In this document: positions 15,781 through 23,975 of the stretch, piece after piece
How the letters are laid out: each line of letters begins with the position of its first letter
How positions within the stretch are numbered: the first letter of the stretch is position 1
Source of the DNA: an uncultured Oscillospiraceae bacterium
Lineage (GTDB): Bacteria; Bacillota; Clostridia; Oscillospirales; Oscillospiraceae
Length of the DNA: 61,667 nt
Reading direction: 5' to 3'
NCBI GenBank assembly: GCA_944386835.1
Contig: CALXCQ010000089.1
Span: 1-61,667, forward strand
The notes under the pieces: generated by a model
Told to the model about the DNA's origin: nothing
Databases searched by the model: none
Seen by the model: the letters and a program-made list of their open reading frames with translations, nothing else
Program-made: the position numbers and the translations under genes

Positions 15781-17152
15781 TCTGCAAGTCCTCCAAGAAC
15801 GTCTGGTGTTCATAGTAGGTGGTGGAGAAATGATGCTTTCCATCTGTATCCAAAGCATAGAAGTAATACGAAGTATCGGAAGGATACAAGGCAGCACGAA
15901 TACTGTCCAAACCTGGATTGGCAATCGGTCCTGCCGGCAAGCCGGGATTGGTATAAGTGTTATACGGACTACTGATCGCCAAGTCTTCCGCCGACAATTC
16001 TTCTTTCCGCTCTTCCAGTACATATTGAATGGTGGCATCAATCTGCAGAAGGGGGTACTGCTTGCTGCAAAGCCGGTTATAAATGACGGACGCAATGTCA
16101 GCACTTTCTGAGCTTCCTGCCGTTTCTTTTTCAATTAAAGACGCCACAATGATAATTTTGTGCTCATCCATCATGCTGGCAGCAATTTCTTCTTCTGTAA
16201 AACCATTCTCCCGCATTTTTTCAGCCAGAGTTGTGTTTAATGTTTCAATATCCGTGCGCATCTCATCTGTAAATTTATTATTATAATTTCTCAGGAATCG
16301 GCGCAAAACGCTTTCCGGATCATCCCCCACATAAAATTCATAGGTGTCCGGGAATAAATACCCTTCCAGCCGATTGCTTTCTCCATATTCCAGATCTTCC
16401 AGGAACGGATACTCAAAATCAAAATTGGCAGCGCACTCTTCCAGCTCCTGCTGAGAGCAAACTCCTTCTTTTTCTAACAGTTCGAAAATTTGCCGGCACT
16501 CGTAGCCTTCCGGAATGGTAACCGTCTTAGTAGCCCGGGTCTGTGCTGTGGCAATCATGCCATTGACCAGCGCGTGATAGTCATAGACATTATTTAGCTC
16601 ATAAGTGCCGGGGTCAATTTTATCTTCCGCATGGGAGAACCAACAATAGAAGCGGAAAAGCCACGGGTAATTGATAAGCCCTTTTTCTTTGAGCTGCTCC
16701 GTAATAGTTTTTACAGTGTCAGATTCATCTACAGTCACCGTAACCACTCTATCTTCTTTTGTCAAAGCCAACACATCATCCGCGCATACCCAACCGAAAA
16801 TTCCCAAAACTGCCGAGACAACCAATACGCTGATGACATATAAAAACACACGGGTTCCCGCTGAAAGTCTTTTAGAGGCATGGGGTAACTCCTCGTCTGA
16901 AGTCTCTTCCTCCAACGTCAAATCTGCATATTCCACCGGAAGTTTTGGCGTAAATGGCTCCTCATTGGAGGATTTCATACTTTCCGCAATCTGTTCCGAT
17001 TGTTTTTTCCCATTCAGGATCTCCTCGTTGTGTTCCAACTCTGCCTTTGTGCTCTGAATCAACTCGTCAATATTACGAGCCTCCTGATCATCAAGGAATG
17101 GAAAATTGCCGATATCCTCCATGTCGTCTTCCGGTAACTTATGTTCGTCCAT
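15767..17152 (-). CDS. mltG: Endolytic murein transglycosylase MltG
   Basis: Membrane-anchored lytic transglycosylase that cleaves nascent peptidoglycan strands. 461 residues, longer than the usual 340-380. The first ~100 residues are an acidic cytoplasmic extension, the membrane helix lies at about 101-123, a LysM-like region follows, and the YceG catalytic domain contains IIVASLIEKETAGSSE, IDATIQYVL, SPYNTYTNPGLPAGPIANPG and FYALDTDGKHHFSTTYYEH. AAAGGAGG lies six bases before the ATG at 17152. In a probable operon tagA-like/tmk/mltG/U32. Confidence 0.95.
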   Translation of the reverse strand: MDEHKLPEDDMEDIGNFPFLDDQEARNIDELIQSTKAELEHNEEILNGKKQSEQIAESMKSSNEEPFTPKLPVEYADLTLEEETSDEELPHASKRLSAGTRVFLYVISVLVVSAVLGIFGWVCADDVLALTKEDRVVTVTVDESDTVKTITEQLKEKGLINYPWLFRFYCWFSHAEDKIDPGTYELNNVYDYHALVNGMIATAQTRATKTVTIPEGYECRQIFELLEKEGVCSQQELEECAANFDFEYPFLEDLEYGESNRLEGYLFPDTYEFYVGDDPESVLRRFLRNYNNKFTDEMRTDIETLNTTLAEKMRENGFTEEEIAASMMDEHKIIIVASLIEKETAGSSESADIASVIYNRLCSKQYPLLQIDATIQYVLEERKEELSAEDLAISSPYNTYTNPGLPAGPIANPGLDSIRAALYPSDTSYYFYALDTDGKHHFSTTYYEHQTFLEDLQNAQE

Positions 17153-17202
17153 GTCTGGCCTCCTTTCAACAATTCTCTTTCAGGGCCCTCTCCTAAAGTT
17201 CC

Positions 17203-17871
17203 TCAATCCGCAAGACAAGATTGCACCAGATGGAAAATTTCATTCTGAATATCTGCAATGGTACGAATTTTTCCCTCTCGTGCACAGGAAATAATTTTCC
17301 AGTGAAAATAACTTGCTGCATCTTGCGCCGCTTCGCGGCAAGCGGACAAATAAGCCTCATCACGTTCGTGAATATCTGCTGTTGTTTGTGTATCACACTC
17401 TCGCTTACGCATAAGTTGCACACTCAGTTCCAGTGGCATATCCAAATAGATCACCATATCCGGTTTTGGAAGCCCCATTTTTACATATTCCAAATCATAA
17501 AGCCATTGGAAAAATTCTTTGCGCGCCTTTCCCTGCAATTTGCTTCCTTGGTGAACCGCATTAGAAGTGGTATAGCGGTCGGTAATAATCAGAACTCCTT
17601 GTTCATATTCCGTTTGCCATACCTTACGATAAGAAGCATAACGATCCACCGCATAAAATGTAGAAGCTGCATAGGCATTGACATCTCCTGGTTTCTGCCC
17701 AAACTCGCCTCCTAAATACATTTTAATAAGTGCAGAGGACGGCTCATGATATTGTGGAAACGTAACATTTCGAAAAGGGATCTGGTCTTTTTGCAGACGC
17801 TGACACAAACTCTGAAACTGCGTACTCTTTCCGGAACCATCTGTACCTTCCAATACAATTAGTTTCCCCAT
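17203..17871 (-). CDS. tmk: Thymidylate kinase-like nucleoside monophosphate kinase
   Basis: 222-residue P-loop kinase predicted to phosphorylate dTMP to dTDP. Walker A GTDGSGKST lies at residues 9-17. The DRYTTSNAVHQG block corresponds to the DR(Y/W)..S..AYQG motif of thymidylate kinases, and VIYLDMPLELS follows. The lid region (RKRECDTQTTADIHE) lacks a textbook LID arginine pattern, so a related deoxynucleoside kinase is possible. It starts five bases after the tagA-like gene, so the two are cotranscribed. Confidence 0.82.
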   Translation of the reverse strand: MGKLIVLEGTDGSGKSTQFQSLCQRLQKDQIPFRNVTFPQYHEPSSALIKMYLGGEFGQKPGDVNAYAASTFYAVDRYASYRKVWQTEYEQGVLIITDRYTTSNAVHQGSKLQGKARKEFFQWLYDLEYVKMGLPKPDMVIYLDMPLELSVQLMRKRECDTQTTADIHERDEAYLSACREAAQDAASYFHWKIISCAREGKIRTIADIQNEIFHLVQSCLAD

Positions 17872-17876
17872 ATTTC

Positions 17877-18599
17877 CTACCCTCTTATCCGTTTACCAAT
17901 AACCGCCCACAAAAACTTGGGCAAACGCAACATTCTTTTAAATCGTTTCGGCTCCTTAATCAGCCGATAAAGCCACTCCAAATTCATCCGGATAGCCCAT
18001 TGCGGTGCCCGCTTGACCGTCCCGGCAAAGGCATCCAGACTTCCTCCTAAACCTACTAAGAAGCTGGCACCGATCTGTGCAATATGATTCTGAATAAAAT
18101 ACTCCTGCTTGGGAGAACCCAGACACACGAAAACCACATCTGGCCTTTTTTCCCGGATTTTGGCCACAACTGCCAATTCATCCTGGAAGTAACCATCGGA
18201 AATTCCACAAATCTGAAGCTTTGGATGCTTCTTTTTCATTTTTTCTCCAGCCAATTCCGCAACGCCCGGTTTTCCGCCCAGTAAATAAAGAGTCTTTTCC
18301 GTCTGTTCTAAAAGTCCCAAGAGATTCTCTGCAAAATCTACTCCAGCTACCTTCTCTTTTAACGGTGTTTTGAGAATTTTGGAAGCCAAAACCACTCCCG
18401 CTCCGTCTGGTAATACTAACGAAGCCTGATTCAAAAGTTGGCAAAATTGAGGATTTTGCATTGCCTCATAGACCATTTCCCCATTAGGAGTGACACAATA
18501 GTGGGGCTGAGATCCTTCAAACAAGAAAAATCTCGCTTTTTCTATCGCCTCCGACATGGTTACATTGTCAAAATTGACCCCCATTACTTGGATCTTCAT
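17877..18599 (-). CDS. WecG/TagA/CpsF-family glycosyltransferase
   Basis: 240-residue family-26 glycosyltransferase that adds N-acetylmannosamine-type sugars to undecaprenyl-linked intermediates in teichoic acid or other cell-wall polymer synthesis. Motifs: TPNGEMVYEA, LVLPDGAGVVLASK, VAGVDFAENLL, VFVCLGSPKQEYFI and VGLGGSLDAFAGTVKRAP. The last marks the membrane-associated C terminus together with the basic tail. Heads the operon with tmk and mltG. It fits with the glycosyltransferase cluster at 19949-23316 on the same strand. Confidence 0.9.
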   Translation of the reverse strand: MKIQVMGVNFDNVTMSEAIEKARFFLFEGSQPHYCVTPNGEMVYEAMQNPQFCQLLNQASLVLPDGAGVVLASKILKTPLKEKVAGVDFAENLLGLLEQTEKTLYLLGGKPGVAELAGEKMKKKHPKLQICGISDGYFQDELAVVAKIREKRPDVVFVCLGSPKQEYFIQNHIAQIGASFLVGLGGSLDAFAGTVKRAPQWAIRMNLEWLYRLIKEPKRFKRMLRLPKFLWAVIGKRIRG

Positions 18600-18633
18600 G
18601 GTTTTTCACCACCGCCAAACTAATAACTTGGTA

Positions 18634-18662
18634 ATTTTACCATATCTTTCTTCTTTTGTCCA
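18634..18662 (-). promoter_or_regulatory. Promoter of the tagA-like/tmk/mltG operon
   Basis: TGGACA (complement of 18657-18662) and TAAAAT (complement of 18634-18639) with a 17-base spacer, ending about 35 bases before the ATG at 18599. Confidence 0.65.
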
Positions 18663-18676
18663 TGGTCCTGTGTCTC

Positions 18677-18702
18677 ACAAAGTCCCCACTTGCGCATAAA
18701 CT
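18677..18702 (+). promoter_or_regulatory. Candidate mother-cell sporulation promoter (sigma-K/E-like)
   Basis: AC (18677-18678), 16 bases, then CATAAACT (18695-18702). This fits the known sigma-K pattern AC-N16/17-CATAnnnTA except the last base, and no good sigma-A promoter is seen for the downstream coat-like gene. Short motifs like this occur by chance, so this is a candidate only. Confidence 0.35.
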
Positions 18703-18746
18703 GTTATGAAAGCATCTTGCTTTAATCCGTTTTAGGAGGTAATTCG

Positions 18747-19613
18747 ATGTCTGAAAAATGCCAGGTTGCATCTACTTGCGATCTGAATGAAATTCGTGAA
18801 GCAGTCTGCATCCATACAAACAAGATCTGTGATGCCTGTATTGATAAAGACTGCATTGAGGATCTGCGTGTCTATCTGACCCGTGAATCCCAGTCCATTT
18901 TGGACCGTGCCAGCTCTGCCAAGGCCAGAAGCGCAGAACTCCTGCACGTATATCTTGATGTGGAACCTATCGCATACAATTCTGGTCACTACAGCGTGGA
19001 CATAACTTACTACTATCGTGTAATCGCCGACGCCATGATTGGCGGTGTACGCCCCTCCACCATTTATGGTCTTGCCGTCTTCACCAAACGTGTCATTTTA
19101 TGCGGTGGAGAAGGTGGCGCCAAAATTTACAGCAGTTGTACCGTCCTGGATGGGCTGGACCCTCAGTCCATGATGAAGAGAAATCTGCCAAAAGCAGTTG
19201 TAGAAGTAGTCGATCCCATGATTTTGGCCGGAAAAGTCCTGGACGTATGTGATTGCTGCCGCACTGATTGTGAACTGGTTGATCTCCCGTCCTGTATTTG
19301 TGGCTGCTTTGACGATGAGTTGGTTCTCAGCGGAGAAGCAAAGCGTCTATATGTCACCATCGGCCAATTCTCCATCATCCGTCTTGAGAGAGATACACAG
19401 CTGCTCATGCCTGCTTTTGACTACTGCATTCCCAGCAAAGAATGCAGCGCTGTCTCCGGGGATACCGACACCTCTCCCTGTGACGTTTTCAGTCAGATTG
19501 AATTCCCCATGGATACCTTCTTCCCACCCTGCGGGTGCAACTCCACCAGCAACGGCAATACAAATAACAACTGTGGATGCAACTCTTGTGGGTATCGGAC
19601 CTGTGGTGGCTAA
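18747..19613 (+). CDS. Cys-rich conserved protein, possibly a spore-coat protein
   Basis: 288-residue protein with about 24 cysteines, spread as an N-terminal group (six in the first 36 residues), a central cluster (CDCCRTDC then CICGC) and a C-terminal Asn/Gly/Cys tail (NNNCGCNSCG). No signal peptide or membrane helix is visible. AGGAGG lies upstream of the ATG. Cysteine density, a soluble core with a low-complexity tail, solo transcription with its own terminator and a sigma-K/E-like promoter together suggest a cross-linked spore-coat or exosporium component. I do not recognise a named family, so this is inference. Other possibilities are a metal-binding or redox-scaffold protein. Confidence 0.75.
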   Translation: MSEKCQVASTCDLNEIREAVCIHTNKICDACIDKDCIEDLRVYLTRESQSILDRASSAKARSAELLHVYLDVEPIAYNSGHYSVDITYYYRVIADAMIGGVRPSTIYGLAVFTKRVILCGGEGGAKIYSSCTVLDGLDPQSMMKRNLPKAVVEVVDPMILAGKVLDVCDCCRTDCELVDLPSCICGCFDDELVLSGEAKRLYVTIGQFSIIRLERDTQLLMPAFDYCIPSKECSAVSGDTDTSPCDVFSQIEFPMDTFFPPCGCNSTSNGNTNNNCGCNSCGYRTCGG

Positions 19614-19646
19614 CTCACAAAGCTATTTTCTGAACGATTATTTGGG

Positions 19647-19682
19647 ACCCCCACACTGCCAAGCAGTGTGGGGGTGTTTCTT
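19647..19682 (+). terminator. Terminator of the Cys-rich gene
   Basis: A 13-bp perfect stem, ACCCCCACACTGC (19647-19659) with GCAGTGTGGGGGT (19663-19675), has a three-base loop followed by GTTTCTTATTT. Confidence 0.88.
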
Positions 19683-19948
19683 ATTTGCAGCATAGACGCC
19701 TTTTCTGCCAACAAATCTTCCCGCTTTATGCCGCCCATATCTTTCCATACCTCTTGGTCACGCAGGCACTTCTGTACGATAGAAACTATTATCTGCTATA
19801 CAAGTGCTTTTAGGTACTTTCTCTCCTCGCAGATACTTCTATACAACAAGGATACTTCTCTGCCAACTAGATATTCCGCGAAACGCAAACATCTTACTAT
19901 CTAACCGACACTTTTCCCGTGTTCTCCGCTTTTCTGTACTGCCTATTC
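19683..19948. other. Intergenic stretch without recognisable gene
   Basis: About 265 bases between the terminator of the Cys-rich gene and the stop of the minus-strand glycosyltransferase. Short open frames exist on both strands but none has a ribosome-binding site or recognisable motif. I see no terminator with a T-run for the minus-strand operon. Confidence 0.5.
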
Positions 19949-21103
19949 TCATTCAAAAAAGATCTTCCCCTGTTGCAGGCAAGCACACATCTGGCTAACC
20001 CTGGAATCCCAGGAACTTTTTCTCCCCTCTTCCATTCTAAGCGCTTTTCTTTCCGGTAAATCGTCAGCAAGCGCTTCTGCACATTTGACAACAAAGTCCT
20101 CTTCTGTGTATGCAATGGAAATGATTGAAGAAAACTGTAAAATCTGATCCGGCTGTGGCGTCGACACAATAGGCTTTCCAGTTGCCAAATATTCAAAAAA
20201 TTTCAAAGGACTGACATCTTTACTCAGGTCGTTGGCCACAAACAGGTTCAAACAAACATCAAACTGGGCCATATATGCCGGCAAACTTTCGTTTGCCTTG
20301 AGTCCCAAAAAATAGACATTCTTACAGGATTTTAAAGCTGACAAATCAACACCAGGTTTTTCTCCCCCAATAAACACAAAATTCCATTCTGGTTTTGCTT
20401 TGGCTGCTTTTTCCACAAATTGATAGGCAATGCAATCTTGTAATGCTCCTACGAAGCCGAAAACAGGGCCGTCCATATTGGGAAAATCAACCGGCTTGTC
20501 CTGAGGTTCCGCAGCCTGTGAGAAGCGTTCATAGTTTGCCCCATTGGGAATGAACTGTACCTTAGGATTAAATTGTCGCAAACGCTCACATAATCCCTGT
20601 GCTGTAGCAAAAATCTGATCTGCCTTTTGGGCTAAATCCTGTTCCATTTGATCCACAAGCTTCGGATTCATAAGTCCCCCATATGCCGAGTGCCGGTCCA
20701 CACAATCGTAGACAATTGCCCTGTGGGGAATCTTTGCTAAGCAATCACAACTCGTTGGCGAATAGGTCCACAAAACTGGCTGCTCCATATGCGCTTGTCG
20801 CATCTTTTTTCGAACAAAGCGAGCCACTCTAAACTGGTTAATCTTATTAATCCACCGGAAACGATTAAAAAATGGTAGCACCGGCGGCAGCGCATAGACG
20901 GTCAAATTGTCTTTGATCTTCTCTCCCGGGTTCCGGTAGGCAAACAGCTTTTTTCTGGCTTCTTTGTCTTTCAATGGCGCAAGTAACGTAACAGGAGGGT
21001 CAAAATATAAAATTTCTGCATTTTCCATTCGGCTCATAACCTGTTGTTTCCTTGTGGGAATCGGGTACCAAGGCGACGTAGAAAGACACACAATCTGTCT
21101 CAT
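19949..21103 (-). CDS. GT-B fold glycosyltransferase (group 1)
   Basis: 384-residue glycosyltransferase, probably acting on the cytoplasmic face in surface-polysaccharide assembly. The N-terminal half has an unusual acceptor domain (VLWTYSPTSCD, IVYDCVDRHSAYGG). The C-terminal half has the nucleotide-sugar-binding pattern FIPNGANYERF, GFVGALQD, FIGGEKPGVD and DVSPLKFFEYLATGKPIVSTP. Similar layout occurs in teichuronic-type GT proteins. It overlaps the upstream fusion gene by four bases (ATGA), so the two are translated together. Donor and acceptor sugars cannot be inferred. Confidence 0.87.
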   Translation of the reverse strand: MRQIVCLSTSPWYPIPTRKQQVMSRMENAEILYFDPPVTLLAPLKDKEARKKLFAYRNPGEKIKDNLTVYALPPVLPFFNRFRWINKINQFRVARFVRKKMRQAHMEQPVLWTYSPTSCDCLAKIPHRAIVYDCVDRHSAYGGLMNPKLVDQMEQDLAQKADQIFATAQGLCERLRQFNPKVQFIPNGANYERFSQAAEPQDKPVDFPNMDGPVFGFVGALQDCIAYQFVEKAAKAKPEWNFVFIGGEKPGVDLSALKSCKNVYFLGLKANESLPAYMAQFDVCLNLFVANDLSKDVSPLKFFEYLATGKPIVSTPQPDQILQFSSIISIAYTEEDFVVKCAEALADDLPERKALRMEEGRKSSWDSRVSQMCACLQQGKIFFE

Positions 21104-23316
21104 GTTGACTCCTCCAACAAATTCCGTGCAATAATTTCATTTTCATGTGCCAATTGGCGCAAGCTGTCTACCGTATTTTTCTGGGGCTCTTCTTTCATAG
21201 CGGCATCCAGCAAAGCTTTTAAAGACTTCTCCGTCATGTCCTGCAAGTCGCAGTAATGCTTTTGCCCCATATAATCTAAAAAGTTTCGCACTTTTGGATC
21301 ATAGACAATACCAATCAGTCTAGCTGAACTCCCTGCCGCAAAAATCAGTGCATGCAGGCGCATAGAAACTACGACTTGCATTCGCTCCATCAGGCCTGTA
21401 ATTATGCCGCCCACATTAGGAGCCGTTAAAATGTAACTCTGTAAATCCAGTCTCTTGGCCATTTCCTCTGCCAAGGGCAAATCCCGCTTTGGCTCAAGTG
21501 CATAAAATACCGGAAGCAAACCGTACTTCTTATTGGCATAACAAATCATGTTAAGTACTGCGTCCATCTTTTCCTGTACCATGGGCCAGGGTCGCAATAC
21601 AATTAGCATATAAGCCTGACCAGGCTCTAAACCATTGGTCAGCATAAAACTTTCCACTTGGTCATCTGATGCTGGTGGTAATAGGATGGCCGGATCTGCA
21701 GTAACTTTGACAACCGGCTTTTGCACTCCCAGCTGCTGCAATTCCTGAAGGGAATTATCTTCTCTTAGCGTAATTACGTCTACACACTGATCGATTACTT
21801 TACCAGCTCGTTTCCGATTGCGCGGCCTGTTGACAGGGCCAATCCCACATCCATACATCAACACTTTGTTACCCATCCAGTGGGCGAGCCGTATATTCCA
21901 CAGATAATATTGCAGCGATCGGGAACTGGTTACATCCTGAATCAGGCTGCCGCCACCGTTGATATATAGTTTTGTTTTTTTCAACGTCTTTAACCACTTG
22001 AGAATATGAAAGGTGTGAATGGCACCGATTCGGTAACGGATCATTGTCTCCTTGGGCGTCCTGGACAAAACAAACAGAGGCATATCCGGATCAATTTCAT
22101 GCATTTGCTGAATAATTGCCTCTAATATAGCATCGTCTCCGGCATTGCCTTTTCCATAGGCCCCGCAGATGAGCACACCCTTTCGCTTCCCATCTTTTCT
22201 CGATTCACGGCACAGAATTATCTGATAAATTGCCTTTTGCCGTTCTACTGTCGCCTCCACGGAAAATTCCCGGGATGCTTTCTGATACAACCCTTCTGCC
22301 AACCTTTTCCGCAGGGCCGGATCCTCCGCCATTGCTTTCATACATTTTGCCAATCCCGCATCATCTTGTGCTTCAAACAGGAGCCCCGTAATTCCATGCT
22401 CAATCAAAGCTGGGACCCCACCAACACAAGATGCAATGGTCGGCAAATGTTGCCGTGCCCCCTCTGTCAGGGCATAGGGGAAGGTCTCTGACAGAGAAGT
22501 TAGCATATTCACATCAATGGCTCCGTAAAAACTAGCCATGTCAGAAACCCAGCCAGCAAACACAACGCTACCTTCTGGACAAGTTTGCTCTGCCAATCTT
22601 TTCAATTCTTCTGCTTGTTCTCCGTCACCTGCAATCAGCAACCGAACATCCGGTTTCTCTTTTGCAACTCGGGAAAAAGCCCGTATGGCCGTACCCACAT
22701 CTTTGACAGCGGAAAGGCGTGCAGCAATTCCAAACACAACTCCGCAGTCCGGCACCTGTAACCCTATCTGGTCACGATACGCTTTTCTATCCTGGATCGG
22801 TATCACCGGCGTAAAATCTACTCCGTTATAAATGGAAAACATGGCCTGTGGGTCAAATCCCCGAGAAATTAACAGTTCTACCATGGAGTCGGAAACACCA
22901 ATGTGATAATCCAGGCAACGTAGGGAAATCTTATTAATTGTGCCATATGTGATTCGAGAGAAGAAGCGTCCCAGATAGTCCAAACGATAATCACTATGCA
23001 CCGTCGTAACAACTGGAACTGTCAAAGTCTTGTGCAACATTGCGCCAATCATGTTGGCCCTAGAGCCATGGCAATGGATAATTTGAAATTGTTTCTGTCT
23101 AATTAACTCCGCTACTTGCCGACACACATAGATTGGGTTTCGGCCTGTAATTACTGTTACGGGGATCCCTAAATCACGGGCTTCCTGCGCAAAAGGCCCT
23201 TCCATAAAACAAACCAATTGTACTGTTTCTGTTTGATTGAGTCCGTGCAATAGGGATAACACGTGCGTTTTTGCACCGCCCACATCTCCCCCGGATATTA
23301 AATGGATAATTCTCAT
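21100..23316 (-). CDS. Fusion: GT4 glycosyltransferase plus CsaB-type polysaccharide pyruvyltransferase
   Basis: 738-residue two-domain protein. Residues 1 to about 370 are a GT4 glycosyltransferase (GGDVGGAKTHVLSLL, HCHGSRANMIG, IYNGVDF, RLSAVKD, IAGDGEQ, SLSETFPYALTEGARQHLP). Residues from about 379 onward are a polysaccharide pyruvyltransferase (GAYGKGNAGDDAILEAI, YINGGGSLIQDVTSSRS, YGCGIGPV, TLREDNSL, VTADPAILL, SMRLHALIFA). CsaB enzymes put ketal-pyruvate on secondary cell-wall polymers, which anchor S-layer-homology proteins. The start at 23316 (second of two tandem ATGs) has GGAG five bases upstream. There is no stop or frameshift at the junction, so the fusion is real in this sequence. 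Confidence 0.9.
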   Translation of the reverse strand: MRIIHLISGGDVGGAKTHVLSLLHGLNQTETVQLVCFMEGPFAQEARDLGIPVTVITGRNPIYVCRQVAELIRQKQFQIIHCHGSRANMIGAMLHKTLTVPVVTTVHSDYRLDYLGRFFSRITYGTINKISLRCLDYHIGVSDSMVELLISRGFDPQAMFSIYNGVDFTPVIPIQDRKAYRDQIGLQVPDCGVVFGIAARLSAVKDVGTAIRAFSRVAKEKPDVRLLIAGDGEQAEELKRLAEQTCPEGSVVFAGWVSDMASFYGAIDVNMLTSLSETFPYALTEGARQHLPTIASCVGGVPALIEHGITGLLFEAQDDAGLAKCMKAMAEDPALRKRLAEGLYQKASREFSVEATVERQKAIYQIILCRESRKDGKRKGVLICGAYGKGNAGDDAILEAIIQQMHEIDPDMPLFVLSRTPKETMIRYRIGAIHTFHILKWLKTLKKTKLYINGGGSLIQDVTSSRSLQYYLWNIRLAHWMGNKVLMYGCGIGPVNRPRNRKRAGKVIDQCVDVITLREDNSLQELQQLGVQKPVVKVTADPAILLPPASDDQVESFMLTNGLEPGQAYMLIVLRPWPMVQEKMDAVLNMICYANKKYGLLPVFYALEPKRDLPLAEEMAKRLDLQSYILTAPNVGGIITGLMERMQVVVSMRLHALIFAAGSSARLIGIVYDPKVRNFLDYMGQKHYCDLQDMTEKSLKALLDAAMKEEPQKNTVDSLRQLAHENEIIARNLLEEST

Positions 23317-23367
23317 CATAACTCCTCTGTCGAATGCCATAAAAAGCCATTAATTTTTTGTTTAATA

Positions 23368-23396
23368 TTTACATTATTGCCGTCTTTCGGTATATT
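23368..23396 (+). promoter_or_regulatory. Candidate promoter for DUF4330/O-antigen ligase genes
   Basis: TTTACA (23368-23373) and TATATT (23391-23396), 17-base spacer, about 60 bases before the ATG at 23460. An alternative, TTGCCG with TATAGA (18-base spacer), lies a few bases downstream. Confidence 0.45.
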
Positions 23397-23459
23397 ATAG
23401 TATAGATTGCCACTAGAATCAAACTAAAATCCCAATGGCAATCATCAGGAGGAACAACC

Positions 23460-23975
23460 ATGAAATTTTTAGATGAAAAAGGACGTCTGTTCGGCAAAGT
23501 CAATTTGATTGATCTGCTGGTTGTCGTTATGGTGTTGATTATCGTGTTAGCGGTCGCCTGGAAGCTGGGAGGTAACCAAATCAGCCAGGCAATGGAAAGC
23601 ACCAAAGAACTACCAACCATGGAATATGAAGTCATTTGTTACGGTGTCAATAACGATGTCTGTGAATACGCCGAGACCCGTATCGGAGACCAGCTCATGA
23701 GCAACGGAGAAATGTTGGATGGATATATTACCGACGTCAGCGTAGAACCCTACTATATTGTCTGTATTGATTCCGAAGGAAATGCCGTCAACGCACAAGA
23801 CCCTCAAAACAGTAACATCCGGTTCACCATTCAGACCCAAGTCGAGGAGACAGAAAATCCCTACGCAGTTGGCTCACAGGAAATCCGGGTTGGAAAAAGC
23901 CATATCGTCAAAAGCGTAAACATTGAAGTCACAGGATATATTACCCGTATGGAGGAAGTAACTACAAATGAATAG
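23460..23975 (+). CDS. DUF4330-domain membrane protein
   Basis: 171-residue protein with the DUF4330 start (FLDEKGRLFGKVNLIDLLV), one membrane helix at about 17-36 and an extracytoplasmic beta-rich domain. The function of the family is unknown; members tend to sit beside polysaccharide genes, as here. CAGGAGG precedes the ATG. It overlaps the O-antigen ligase gene by eight bases. Confidence 0.85.
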   Translation: MKFLDEKGRLFGKVNLIDLLVVVMVLIIVLAVAWKLGGNQISQAMESTKELPTMEYEVICYGVNNDVCEYAETRIGDQLMSNGEMLDGYITDVSVEPYYIVCIDSEGNAVNAQDPQNSNIRFTIQTQVEETENPYAVGSQEIRVGKSHIVKSVNIEVTGYITRMEEVTTNE

